A DNA stretch of 64,000 nt from Chelonoidis abingdonii (Eukaryota > Chordata > Testudines > Testudinidae): assembly GCF_003597395.2 (NCBI RefSeq), contig NC_133774.1, positions 42,996,392 through 43,060,391 on the forward strand, given 5' to 3'. The notes under the pieces were generated by a model. It was not told the origin of the DNA and made no database searches. It was given only the letters and a program-made list of their open reading frames with translations. Below, in pieces: positions 1 to 10,320 of the stretch; position 1 is the stretch's first letter, and each line of letters begins with the position of its first letter. Both the position numbers and the translations under genes were made by a program.

Positions 1-1794
1 CAATCATTTCACGCCATTTTTCCCCTGGATTGCCCTGGCAAAAAGAGAAGAGAAAAGGAAAGGAGGGACTGCTGGTTCAGCCCGCAGCAACCAGGTCTAC
101 CAGCAGCATGCAGTAGACATAGGTGACATTGAAAAAAGCAAAAACGATTTTTCCACTTTATTTCCCTGGGCGGTGAATTGATGAAGATAGACCTGAACAA
201 CTCCCGAACAACTATTGACCCTCAGTTATGGAGCTCAGCCAAGAAATGCAATGCTTTCGAACCATGCGGACTGTGGGATAACGCTGGATAGTCCTCAGCC
301 CCTCTCCTCCCTCATGCACGTCCATTGATTCTTTGCTTCGTAATTGTTTCATTCTCAGCAAGCCAGTCCCGCGTGGCCTTCTTCTACATTAACGCCTGAG
401 AACTTTCAAAAATGCATTTAAAATTCATCCATTCCGTAACAGATGTCTCCCATACAAGCAATCAAATCCATATCCCCATACATCCATGGTGCTGAGCTCT
501 GGGATTTGGATCAGCATATGCACACCTCGGCTGATCAAAGCTCCAGTGGGCAAACATTGAATTGTAAAATTCAAAAAGTTCATCGGGGCTTTCCTTGCAA
601 GCCTCGGCCAGAGCGGAGAGCAATTGCTTCACCAGAGCGTTCACAATGGGCACTGTGGATAACGCCCGGTAGCCAATATCCGTCGAATTGTGGCCGACAC
701 TAACCCTAAATCGACATGGCAATACCAGTATATTCAGTGCTACTCCCCCCTCGTCNNNNNNNNNNNNNNNNNNNNNNNNNNNNNNNNNNNNNNNNNNNNN
801 NNNNNNNNNNNNNNNNNNNNNNNNNNNNNNNNNNNNNNNNNNNNNNNNNNNNNNNNNNNNNNNNNNNNNNNNNNNNNNNNNNNNNNNNNNNNNNNNNNNN
901 NNNNNNNNNNNNNNNNNNNNNNNNNNNNNNNNNNNNNNNNNNNNNNNNNNNNNNNNNNNNNNNNNNNNNNNNNNNNNNNNNNNNNNNNNNNNNNNNNNNN
1001 NNNNNNNNNNNNNNNNNNNNNNNNNNNNNNNNNNNNNNNNNNNNNNNNNNNNNNNNNNNNNNNNNNNNNNNNNNNNNNNNNNNNNNNNNNNNNNNNNNNN
1101 NNNNNNNNNNNNNNNNNNNNNNNNNNNNNNNNNNNNNNNNNNNNNNNNNNNNNNNNNNNNNNNNNNNNNNNNNNNNNNNNNNNNNNNNNNNNNNNNNNNN
1201 NNNNNNNNNNNNNNNNNNNNNNNNNNNNNNNNNNNNNNNNNNNNNNNNNNNNNNNNNNNNNNNNNNNNNNNNNNNNNNNNNNNNNNNNNNNNNNNNNNNN
1301 NNNNNNNNNNNNNNNNNNNNNNNNNNNNNNNNNNNNNNNNNNNNNNNNNNNNNNNNNNNNNNNNNNNNNNNNNNNNNNNNNNNNNNNNNNNNNNNNNNNN
1401 NNNNNNNNNNNNNNNNNNNNNNNNNNNNNNNNNNNNNNNNNNNNNNNNNNNNNNNNNNNNNNNNNNNNNNNNNNNNNNNNNNNNNNNNNNNNNNNNNNNN
1501 NNNNNNNNNNNNNNNNNNNNNNNNNNNNNNNNNNNNNNNNNNNNNNNNNNNNNNNNNNNNNNNNNNNNNNNNNNNNNNNNNNNNNNNNNNNNNNNNNNNN
1601 NNNNNNNNNNNNNNNNNNNNNNNNNNNNNNNNNNNNNNNNNNNNNNNNNNNNNNNNNNNNNCGGGGAGGAGTACAGAAATCAGTTTAAAGAGCCCTTTAT
1701 ATCGGTATAAAGGGCTTCGTTGTGTGGACAGGTGCAGGGTTAAATCGGTTTAATGCTGCTAAATTCGGTTTAAATGTGTAGTGTAGAACAGGCC
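1..1794. mobile_element. DNA-transposon-like repeat interrupted by the assembly gap
   Basis: Sequence on both sides of the gap resembles a turtle non-autonomous DNA transposon: left flank with TACTCCCCCCTCGTC at the gap edge, right flank CGGGGAGGAGTA and the self-complementary AGCCCTTTATAT/ATATCGGTATAAAGGGCT, then repeated AATCGGTTTAA motifs and a terminal TAGTGTAGAACAGGCCT. The reading frame on the minus strand at 462-722 has no recognisable product. The family assignment is from memory of turtle repeats. Confidence 0.5.
756..1661. other. Assembly gap (906 N)
   Basis: Unresolved bases. No gene can be read across it; open frames spanning it consist almost wholly of unknown residues. Confidence 1.
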
Positions 1795-1796
1795 TA

Positions 1797-1956
1797 ACAG
1801 ATGTATTGGAGCATAAGCTTTCGTGGGTGAATACTCACTTCGCTGGATTCACCCACAAAAGCTCATGCTCCAATACGTCTGTTAGTCTATAAGGTGCCAC
1901 AGGATTCTTTGCTGCTTTTACAGATCCAGACTAACACGGCCACCCCTCTGATACAT
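1797..1956. repeat. Fold-back copy of a turtle interspersed repeat
   Basis: Positions 1797-1832 (ACAGATGTATTGGAGCATAA...) and the segment up to 1882 (...GCTCCAATACGTCTGT) are inverted copies with arms of about 36 bases around a short loop containing ACTCACTTCGC. The part after 1882 is the reverse complement of the repeat ending in 'GTTAGTCTGT...' that also occurs at 11464-11545 and near 15909. Confidence 0.7.
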
Positions 1957-2692
1957 GGTCATATGGGGAAGCGGAAATAACCATCTGCTAGGAATACTGA
2001 GGCAAGAAAGCTCCTTGGGATAGGGATGGTATGATCAAAGCTAGAGTTTCTATCTGAAATCTCGTGTTCTTCATCCATTTGCTGAGTTGTTGGAAGTCTA
2101 GAACAGCTCTAATCCCCCTGTACACTTCTGGACAATGAAGAGTATGGATATCCTGGCAGAATTAATTTATTTTTCAATTTCAACAACTACTATCAATTTT
2201 TATTTTTTTCACCATTTTATGTTTACTGTTGTGAGTAATTAAGGGGAGTAGGGTTGGGGTTAAGGTTAGGGCAGTGTTGACAGCGGGACTGCAAGGGGCT
2301 CCCTGTGTGATCGAGGGGCCTAAGACACCCAGGCTGAAGGAGGGGAGGTTGAAGTACTGGCCTGGAGGAACAGAGACGTTCTGCCAGGGCTGCATGTTAG
2401 TCCCAGGATATAACTCTTGTCTTCAGATTCTATGAAATTATTCCAAAGTCTTGTAACTAATTGTCCTTTTGTTTTTAAAATGTCCTACATCCAAAGGCTT
2501 CTTATTTTATTCCACCCTAGACATTAGCTTAAGGCTGTTCCTATAAGAATTCCCACAAGTCTTGCAATGTTTAAAATACTGAACAAACTAGGTGTTATTT
2601 CAAAGTCCTTTAATATTTGATTTAAAGAATGCAAACATTTGACACTGTAATAACTATAAAGGGAAGGGTAACAACCCTCCTGTGTACAATTC

Positions 2693-3505
2693 TGTAAAAT
2701 TCCTCCTGGCCAGAGGCACCAAAATCCTTTCACCTGTAAAGGGTTAAGAAGCTCAGGTAACCTGGTTGACACCTGACCCAAAGGACCAATAAGGGGACAA
2801 GATACTTTCAAATCTGGGTTGCGGGGGTGAGAAGGCTTTTGTTTGTGCTCTTTGTTTTTGGTGGCATTTGCTCTTGGGACTAAGAGGGACAGGACATCAA
2901 TCCATGTTCTCCAAGTCTTTCTGCACAAGTCTCTCATATTTTAAACTTGTAAGTAACAGCCAGGCAAGGCGTGTTAGTTTTATCTTTGTTTTCTGAACTC
3001 GTAAATGTTCCTTTTGCTAGAGGGTTTACCTCTGTTTGCTATAACTTTGAACCTAAGGCTAGAGGGGCTCTTTGAATCTGATTACCCTGTAAAGTTATTT
3101 CCATCCTGATTTTACAGAGATGAACTTTACCTTTTCTTTTTAATAAAATTCTTCTTTTAAGAACCTGATTGATTTTTCATTGTTCTAAGATTCAAGGGTT
3201 TTGGATCTGTGTTCACCAGGACTAATTGGTGAGGGTATACTCTCAAGCCTACCCAGGAAAAGGGGTGTAAGGTCTTGGGGTGGGGGGAAGAATTAGTCTC
3301 AAATCTGCCCAGGAAAGGTGAGGTTAGGGACTTGGGAAAAAGTTAGGGGAAGGCAGAGTTCCAAGTGGCGCTCTCCTAAGATTTGGAACACGCTTGGTGG
3401 TGGCAGCTTACTGTTAACCTAAGCTGGTAAATAAGCTTAGGGGGTCTTTCATGCGGGTCCCCACATCTGTACCCTAAAGTTCAGAGTAGGGAAGGAACCC
3501 TAACA
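2693..3505 (+). mobile_element. Solo LTR, retroviral-type
   Basis: Begins TGTAAAATTCC, contains a poly(A) signal AATAAA at 3142-3147 followed by a T-rich tract, and ends AACCCTAACA (TG...CA ends). The tail GGGTCTTTCATGCGGGTCCC and CACATCTGTACCCTAAAG match an LTR family common in turtles. No internal coding region and no target duplication were seen (flanks AATTC and GACAC). Confidence 0.65.
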
Positions 3506-4327
3506 GACACAAATTTGATTTTTTCTAAAGCAGTACTGTGGGATTGTGAATGGAAAAGGAAGTTAATGTATACAGCAAATAGAAGCTTTGTTATGTTCAT
3601 AGTGCTACTTATCAAGAGAAAATACTTTTCATTACAGCCTAAATCAGGGAAAAAACAGGAAAAACAAACATTTGGTGTCCTTTTCCTCCTCTGAATTGAA
3701 ACAGTCCTGTCTCATTTTTACAACTACCCATTAAATCTCATGAACTATAGCCTCCTGTTAATGGGCTGTTAAGATTTCAAAGCTTGTGTAATTCTACTGT
3801 AAATCCTGGCCCCTTCTGCAATACTGACAAGATCCACTAAAACCCTAACTGTAAGAGATCAGAAAAGTTCTCTCAGCTGAAAGAGGAAAGAACAGTTACA
3901 TATTACACAGTATTTTTGTTTGAGATGCGTTGCCCACACAGATTCTTCATATGCACAAGATAATATTTTTAACAGCGTCCTTTGGGACCTGTGCGTTGGG
4001 AACCCTTGTGACCACAATCACCAAGTGTATCAGGAGCAGGGCCTCTTAGTTCCTTTGCCAATACAGAATCCCAAGTGATGGGACTCCATATTAGGGCTGG
4101 AGGGTGGGTCATGGAATCTCTGTGGACAACACTTCTCAAAGAACCACAGTGAGGGCCGTCTCTAGGAGGGTGCGGGGTCTGGGGCGAAAGTGATGGATTT
4201 GTCTCTCCTGGGACCAATCTCAGTGTAGCCAAGCCCTGAGACAACATTGGGCAGGAACTTTGAGTGAGGCCTGAGAGTGCCTTGTCTTGGTGAAAGATGG
4301 TATAAGGTCTTCCCATAAGGACTTGAA

Positions 4328-4651
4328 TCATCCCTGTTCTCCTGGGTGATATAATAGCACTACACTGAGATCCCACATAGGAGGGGGGGTTATGACTAGT
4401 GGAAAGTAACGGGTAAGTCCTTTAAGTAATTTTGTCATGGTGGGGTCAGAAAATACCACATAGCCCTGGACTAGGGGATGATTTGCTGAGACTGTGACCT
4501 TAAGGTGAAACTTAATTGTACTGACAGATAGTACTGACTGCTTCAGTGACAGCAAACAGTCCAAAATAATGGGGATTGTCACTAGCAAAGGAGCACAGTG
4601 TGTTGTTTGGACCAAATGGAGAATAGTTTCCATTTGGCTTGATAAGTTCAT
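4328..4651 (-). pseudogene. DIRS tyrosine recombinase remnant
   Basis: Encodes LLSLKQSVLSVSTIKFHLKV and later HPLVQGYVVFSDPTMTKLLK then GLTRYFPLVITPPPMWDLSVV. This resembles the N-terminal core-binding part of DIRS tyrosine recombinases (helix with LSxSSLKVHL, then FxHPxxxRFLKGL, then PxWDLxxVL). The catalytic Arg-His-Tyr part is not intact. A second copy of the same domain is at 41136-41391. Confidence 0.65.
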
Positions 4652-5091
4652 TTTGTTGAGGGGTTTCTAATTTGGTGTAGAATGTCTAAGACGGCTGTGG
4701 AGCAATCCTTTTCAGCAGATGTCAGCCAGCTAACATACAGGCCATCAGGCCTAGAGACTTTGGGTACAGATGTAGGACGTGGCTGTTTTCCTGAGACAGT
4801 AGGTCAGATAGAAATGTCAATTCTCAGCCAGAGGCTCACCAAGGAATAAACTTAATGTCATGAGCTTCTGAATTGACAGTCTTACTAGAATCAAGTACCA
4901 GAATGGCCTGGCCCAAGCTTGGGCTATTAGGAGGATAATTTCTGGGTATCAGTGTAAAAGTGTACATCAGACTGTGAATGAATGTGATGCTTTGTGCTGA
5001 GGTCTGCGGATTTGTCCTTGTTGACCCTGAGGCGCAGAGAAGTTAAGAAGTCTAGAGTCTTGTGAATGAATAACTAATTCAGGGATGAGGA

Positions 5092-5460
5092 TCATATCAA
5101 CCAGTAGTCCAGATAAGGATATACCTGGATTCCTTGCCTTCTGAGATGTTCAGATGTTATGGCAAGAACTTTGATAAATATCCTGAAAGGAGTGGATAAG
5201 GCTACGGGTAGGATCCTATACCAGTAATGTGGCAATCTCACCAGGAATTGAGGCATTTTCTGTGTGCTAGAAGCACTGAAATATGAAATAGGTGCATTGC
5301 AGGTTGAGAATTGTGAACCAGTCCATAGGATCAAAGGAGCAGATGACAGAAGGCAGGTTGGCCATCCTCAATTTAAAATGACGAATGAAACTGTTGAACA
5401 TTAAAGATGCAGGATGGGTCTCCGTCCCCTTTTTTTCTTTAGAAAGAAGTAGTAATGGGA
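5092..5460 (-). pseudogene. DIRS reverse transcriptase remnant
   Basis: In two shifted frames the minus strand gives YFFLKKK...(RPIL), then FILRH-like text, and in 5092-5334 MILWTGSQFSTCNAPISYFS followed by LPVALSTPFRIFIKVLAITS, EHLRRQGIQVYPYLDYWLI. This matches the RT palm of DIRS elements, in which the catalytic box is normally YLDD. Here it reads YLDY, and frameshifts break the ORF, so it is inactive. Confidence 0.75.
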
Positions 5461-6319
5461 GTATGGTCTTATGTTTATGTTAGAACTCTTTCCCTTAAAA
5501 TTTTTGAAGAACCTGCACTACCACCCCCAGTTGTAGGAGGGAGCCAACTTCTTGTCTCAAGTGTCCCATAAGAAGGGCCCCTAAAGAGGAACAGGAGGTG
5601 GAATAGTCTCAATCTGGATGTGACACCCCTGGATCACAATCTCATGGACCCACCGATTCAAGATAATCCCAGCCCAGGCCTCACTGGAATAAAAAAAGTA
5701 GTTGCAAAACTGAGTGGCAGCGAGTGGATCCATATCAGCTGTTTACAGTCTCATCAAAATTTCTTCCTCTGCACTTGACTCTGTTGCTGGGCTGCCTTGG
5801 CTACTCTGAAGGGTGCTACTGAGGGTAAAACTGCGGCTAAGGCCTGAACCTGAAAGAGGATTGTGGGAGATGTTATTTTTCATCGGGGCTGGAACATTTA
5901 AACCCAGAGAGTGAAGGGCTGCTCTGGTGTCCTTTATCAAATGTAAATCAGTGCTAGTATTAAATACAGTATATTAATACAGTGCCAGTATTAAATAGCT
6001 TCTTTTCCTGAAAGGGTAAGACCTCACTAGTTGCTTGGACTTCACAAGGGATGCCAAGCACTTGGAGCAAGAAAAACCACCTCATTGTCATAGCAATGGT
6101 CTGCCCTACCTGCCCTGTCTGAGACATTAAGTCCTGCCTCATCAGAGTTTTGGCCAATGGGCAGTTAGTGCTTTCCCTCCAGACTTATCGGTGCCTCTCA
6201 GCAATTCCTCCTTGTATTTTCTATCTGCATCCCACTGAGTTATCCACAGCAGAAATGGGTAACATTCCAAGGAAGACAGTATGTTGCACTCCTGGATGAG
6301 ACATGCAGTAGCTGGTTCA

Positions 6320-6460
6320 ACAGAAGAATTCTTCTGTTGACCTAGTGCTGTCTACACGGAGACTTAGCTTGGCTTAACTATGTCACTCAGAGGTGTGGAT
6401 TTTTTAAACCCCTGAGCAACTTAGTTATGCCAACCTAATTTTCTGGTTTAGATCAGGCCT
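6320..6460. mobile_element. MITE fragment (TCTACAC family)
   Basis: Contains AAGAATTCTTCTGTTGACCT, GCTGTCTACACGGAGAC and a terminal TTTAGATCAGGCCTAA, typical of turtle MITEs; lies directly before the CR1 copy. Confidence 0.45.
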
Positions 6461-6524
6461 AACAGGATGTCGAAATATATTAAACATGACCTTGCAATGT
6501 TTGAAAGAAAAGGGTGAGTCTAGT

Positions 6525-7346
6525 ATATACCTAGATTGGGCCAAAAGAAATCTGATGAAGTTCAAAAAAGACAAGTGCAGAGTCCTGCACTTAGGACAGA
6601 AGAATCCCACACACTGCTACAGACTAGAGACTGAGTGGCTAGGCAACAGTTCTGCAGAAAAGGACCTAGGGGTTACAGTGGACAAGAAACTGGATATTAG
6701 TCAACAGTGTGCTCTTGTTGCCAAGAAGGCTAACGGTATTTTGGGCTATATAAGTAGGGGCATTGCCAGCAGATCAAGGGAAGTGATCATTCCCCTCTAT
6801 TCGACATTGGTGAGGCCTCATCTGGAGTAGTGTGTCCAGTTTTGGGCCCCCCCTCCCCCACAAGAAGGATGTGGAAAAATTGGAAAGAGTCCAGCAGAGG
6901 GCAACAAAAATGATTAAGGGGCTGAAACACATGACTTATGAGGAGAGGCTGAGGGAACTGGGCTTGTTTAGTCTGCAGAATAGAAGAATGAGGTAGGATC
7001 TGATAGCTGCTTTCAACTACCTGAAAGGGGGTTCTGAAGAGGATGGAGCTAGGCTGTTCTCAGTGGTAGCAGATGACGGAACAAGGAGTAATGATCTCAA
7101 GCTGCAGTGGGGGAGGTTTAGGTTGGATATTAAGAAAAAATTTTCTCTAGGAGGGTGGTGAAGCACTGGAATGGGTTACCTAGGGAGGTGGTAGAATCTC
7201 CTTCCTTAGAGGTTTTCAAGGTCAGACTTGACAAAGCCCTGGCGCTGGGATGATTTAGTTGGGGATTGGTCCTGCTTTGAGGAGGGGGTTGGACTAGATG
7301 ACCTCATGAGGTCCCTTCGAACCCTGATATTCTATGATTCTATGAA
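6525..7346 (+). mobile_element. CR1 LINE, 3' end
   Basis: Encodes the C-terminal part of the CR1 reverse transcriptase: WAKRNLMKFKKDKCRVLHLG then [57 protein letters not shown] and, in shifted frames, the TKMIKGL...[14 protein letters not shown] region. A stop follows HLE (6828-6830), so the copy is dead. It ends GGACTAGATGACC, AACCCTGATATTCTATG and ATTCTATGA, the CR1 3' tail. It lies in the opposite orientation inside the DIRS element. Confidence 0.92.
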
Positions 7347-8879
7347 AGAAAGTAAAGTCCTCTTCCAAAGGTACCATTCCAGTGTACCTTAGGCAGTCAG
7401 GTCTTTGGCCAGCACTGATCAATCAAAAGAAACCTCTTCTGTTTAGTGCCTCTGTCTGACCAGGGTCAGAGACTTTGCTACCAGCCCCACTACTAAGTCT
7501 GCCAGTGCTGAGAAGTGCTTCAGTGTAGGTAAGGTTTTGGGTATCAATGAGTCACTCGCTGCTGCACGTGCTGCTGGTATCCTATAACCTGTGCCAATGA
7601 GTCTGGTACAATTTTTCTTGGCACCACTGCCACTGGCACAGAGTCACTGAGTGCTGGTGGGTGAAAGTGGTGCCTGAGCAGTACCATGGGCAGCATAGTG
7701 ATTACAGTAAGAAGTGACTGTTGGTGCTAGTTTCACTTTAGTGCTTATGCAAGGTTCACCCTTGAGGCTCTGATGGATCAGATTTCTGTCTCCTAGCTGG
7801 GAAAAAAGATCTATACCTTCCCTCGCCCTTTCAGCTGTGTTCCTTGTGACACCTCTTCTTTGTTAAACCTGGAGTGAGATTTTTGATTGTCCCTCAAGCT
7901 TGGGGTGTCACCTCAGCTCACAGGGGTACTAGAGGAGTGTGACTGAGACGGAGGTGCTGGTCTCTTCAGCTGAATGCCAGGGTCAGACAATGCGTGCACA
8001 GAGGTCTGCAGAAGATGACGCTTCAATCTACCCTCTCAAGCCTTCAAAGTGCACTTCCAATATCTCTTGCACACTGAACAGTGCTCAGGTACCATGTGTA
8101 CTGTTGTTTATGGCCACTGCCAAATTGCACAGGGAGCAGATGTGAAATCCCGGAGAATTGCTCTTGGCCATGCTAGACTATATACGGGAGGGTAGGAGAG
8201 CAAGACAACTTATCTATGCCCCAAGTCTTATTAAAACTACAATAAATAACTTCAAAAAAATAAATACCAAAGAGTTGAAAATGAACTTATTTAAGAACTT
8301 ACTATTAGAATAACATTAGGTCTGCTAATCTCTTTAAATGGTGAAGAGTTCCATCTAAGTCACGGGCAGTAGGAAGGAACTGAGGTTGAGGCTTTACCAT
8401 TCCTTATACTCTTGGCTATGGTGGTCATGAGGGCGCATGAGGCACAGATACAGCCCAACAGACTCTGCTATTACCAGAGAATCCAATCTCACATGCATGT
8501 GTACCAAGAGTGGAATCAGTGTGGACAATACAACTCGAAGAAGAAAGTGTATTCCTTTTTTTCCAGTTCATCAATAAGTTCTGACAACTAGTATGGATGC
8601 AGCCTTTATACATCAGTGAGCACATCGATCATGACTTCTACAATCAATGAGGAATTAACTTCCACTAAAATATTTAACTGAAAATACGGCTGAAAAATAC
8701 AGAGAACTTTGATTAGCTCTTAACCAGAAAATTATCAGCTTATACTACGTAGCTCAGAGTTAATGTGCCTAATCATTGAAATGACAACTTTCAGCCCCCA
8801 CTGTGCTGAACTGAAGCCCAATAAACTCACTAGGAGACATGAATCTTTGGGTTCTCAAAGAATAAAGTAGTGGATGCTT

Positions 8880-10320
8880 GGCGGTAAAAATGGATAAAAA
8901 TGGATTTTTAAAAAATAAAAAGAATGTTTTTTTTAAGTTAAATCAGAATTTATTTTAAATTCAATAACTTTTTCCTTTTAAATATAAACCTGTTTAAAAC
9001 GAAACTTGAAATTATGACAACCTATGTTAAAGCCTAAACTTACTATAGTCTATTAAAACAATTTAAGTAAAAAAAATATGCTGCATCAATAAGATCATTT
9101 CATATTTTAATGAGCTAATTATATACAGAATGGGGGGGAATATCTTAACATTTGAGGTCAACTGAAGCTTTATAAATATGTCACAATATCATGTGCTGCA
9201 TTAAATATATATTATTTTCACTCTTTACACTGGAGAAGATGCTGGTATTTAACTTTTTCAAAATGTAAGTATTTTCAGTTTCTGGTGGGGAGAAAAGATT
9301 TTGCTCTAATTACTTTTGGTTGCAGTTTAACTAGAAGATGTGAAGAGAATATTTTCTTCAGTTGAACTAGTTCATTTAAATTTGAGAAACCTGTTTTGAG
9401 TTGAAAAAGCAAGAAAGTTGGTTTTCCTCTTCCAATTTAAGCATAGAAAAACAAAAAAAAGATGGGGAGGAGGATATCTACTAGTCTTAAAAATCTGAAG
9501 GACATAAGGCCAGATTTGCAAATTATTTAGGTGCCTACAGATGCAGAGCAGCGCCTACCAGTCTTTTCAAAAGCACCTAAAGCAGGTGAGGCACCTAACT
9601 CAAATTGATTTGAATTTCCATTTATATCTATGGAAGGTAGATACATAACCTGATGAGGCTCTTCTCAAAATACCATGAAAAGGAATCTATCTGCATTTTT
9701 AGGCAGTAATCCCCTTGAAAACCAGCCTATGGGTGACCAGAGACATTCTTTCAATTCACTAACTCCAGATAATCTCTCTCTTGTTTATTAAATCAGTTTG
9801 TTTGAAATGAAACACGTTTTGATAAATGTATTTTTCTCTTTACATATCCAGCACATTTAAGGTAGTTTTATTAAATAATAAAAGGTATCTTAAAATGCTG
9901 GTTTTGTATCTTTTTAATCAAATTCCAATTTCTATCCAAATGCAGTTTGACACAACTCCCAAGCAAAAAATCATCATCGAGCAAATACATGCATCATTCA
10001 CCATTTTCTAACGTAAGAAAAAATATAAAAATTAAGAATCTTGAATAAATGTAAGTTATATAATTGCTTAAATAAATGCATATAGGCATAGCGTATCCTC
10101 CTAGTTAGTGAAAAGTAGTGCCAAGTTTAGTATATAAAGGCTATATTTGGTTGCAAACCAACATGTTTTAATGGTTACCAACCAGAGAAAATGAACCTTT
10201 CTTTACGAAAATAACTGAAGTACAAATGGAACACAAAATTAAAATCAGGTATTTAAATCCAGGGTTCCTGCTTGCTGACTTAAATCAGGATTAAAAGCAG
10301 TAATTTAAATAACTTCTTAC
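8880..10320. repeat. AT-rich region, possible old DNA transposon
   Basis: Contains repeated TTTAAATC/GATTTAAA-like words at both sides (8930-9000 and 10250-10310: GGTATTTAAATCCAGGG, GACTTAAATCAGGATT), in the style of an old AT-rich transposon. A separate MITE occupies 9506-9729. No coding exon seen. Weak assignment. Confidence 0.3.
9506..9729. mobile_element. Palindromic MITE ('TAGGTGCC' family)
   Basis: Starts GGCCAGATTTGCAAATTATT, carries TAGGTGCCTACAGATGCAGA and GCACCTAA repeats, and ends AAAACCAGCC; the halves are loosely complementary. Confidence 0.45.

Larger units (their letters stand above)
3880..8570 (-). mobile_element. Decayed DIRS-type retrotransposon, split by a CR1 LINE
   Basis: Minus-strand remnants occur in DIRS order: gag-like serine-rich region (about 7350-8450), reverse transcriptase (5092-5460), tyrosine-recombinase-like segment (4328-4651), then facing inverted arms near 3885-3960 and 4110-4150. 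The 5' end at 8480-8560 (ACTCGAAGAAGAAAG) mirrors the 3' arms (GTTTGAGATGCGTTGCCC). A CR1 LINE and a MITE scrap sit inside (6320-7346). All frames are broken. Confidence 0.7.

Noticed and set aside
688..1753. Three long plus-strand open frames
   Set aside because: Nearly all of each is the run of N, so the length is meaningless.
6486..6830. 114-codon frame as a host gene
   Set aside because: It is the CR1 reverse transcriptase C-terminus and is broken after HLE.
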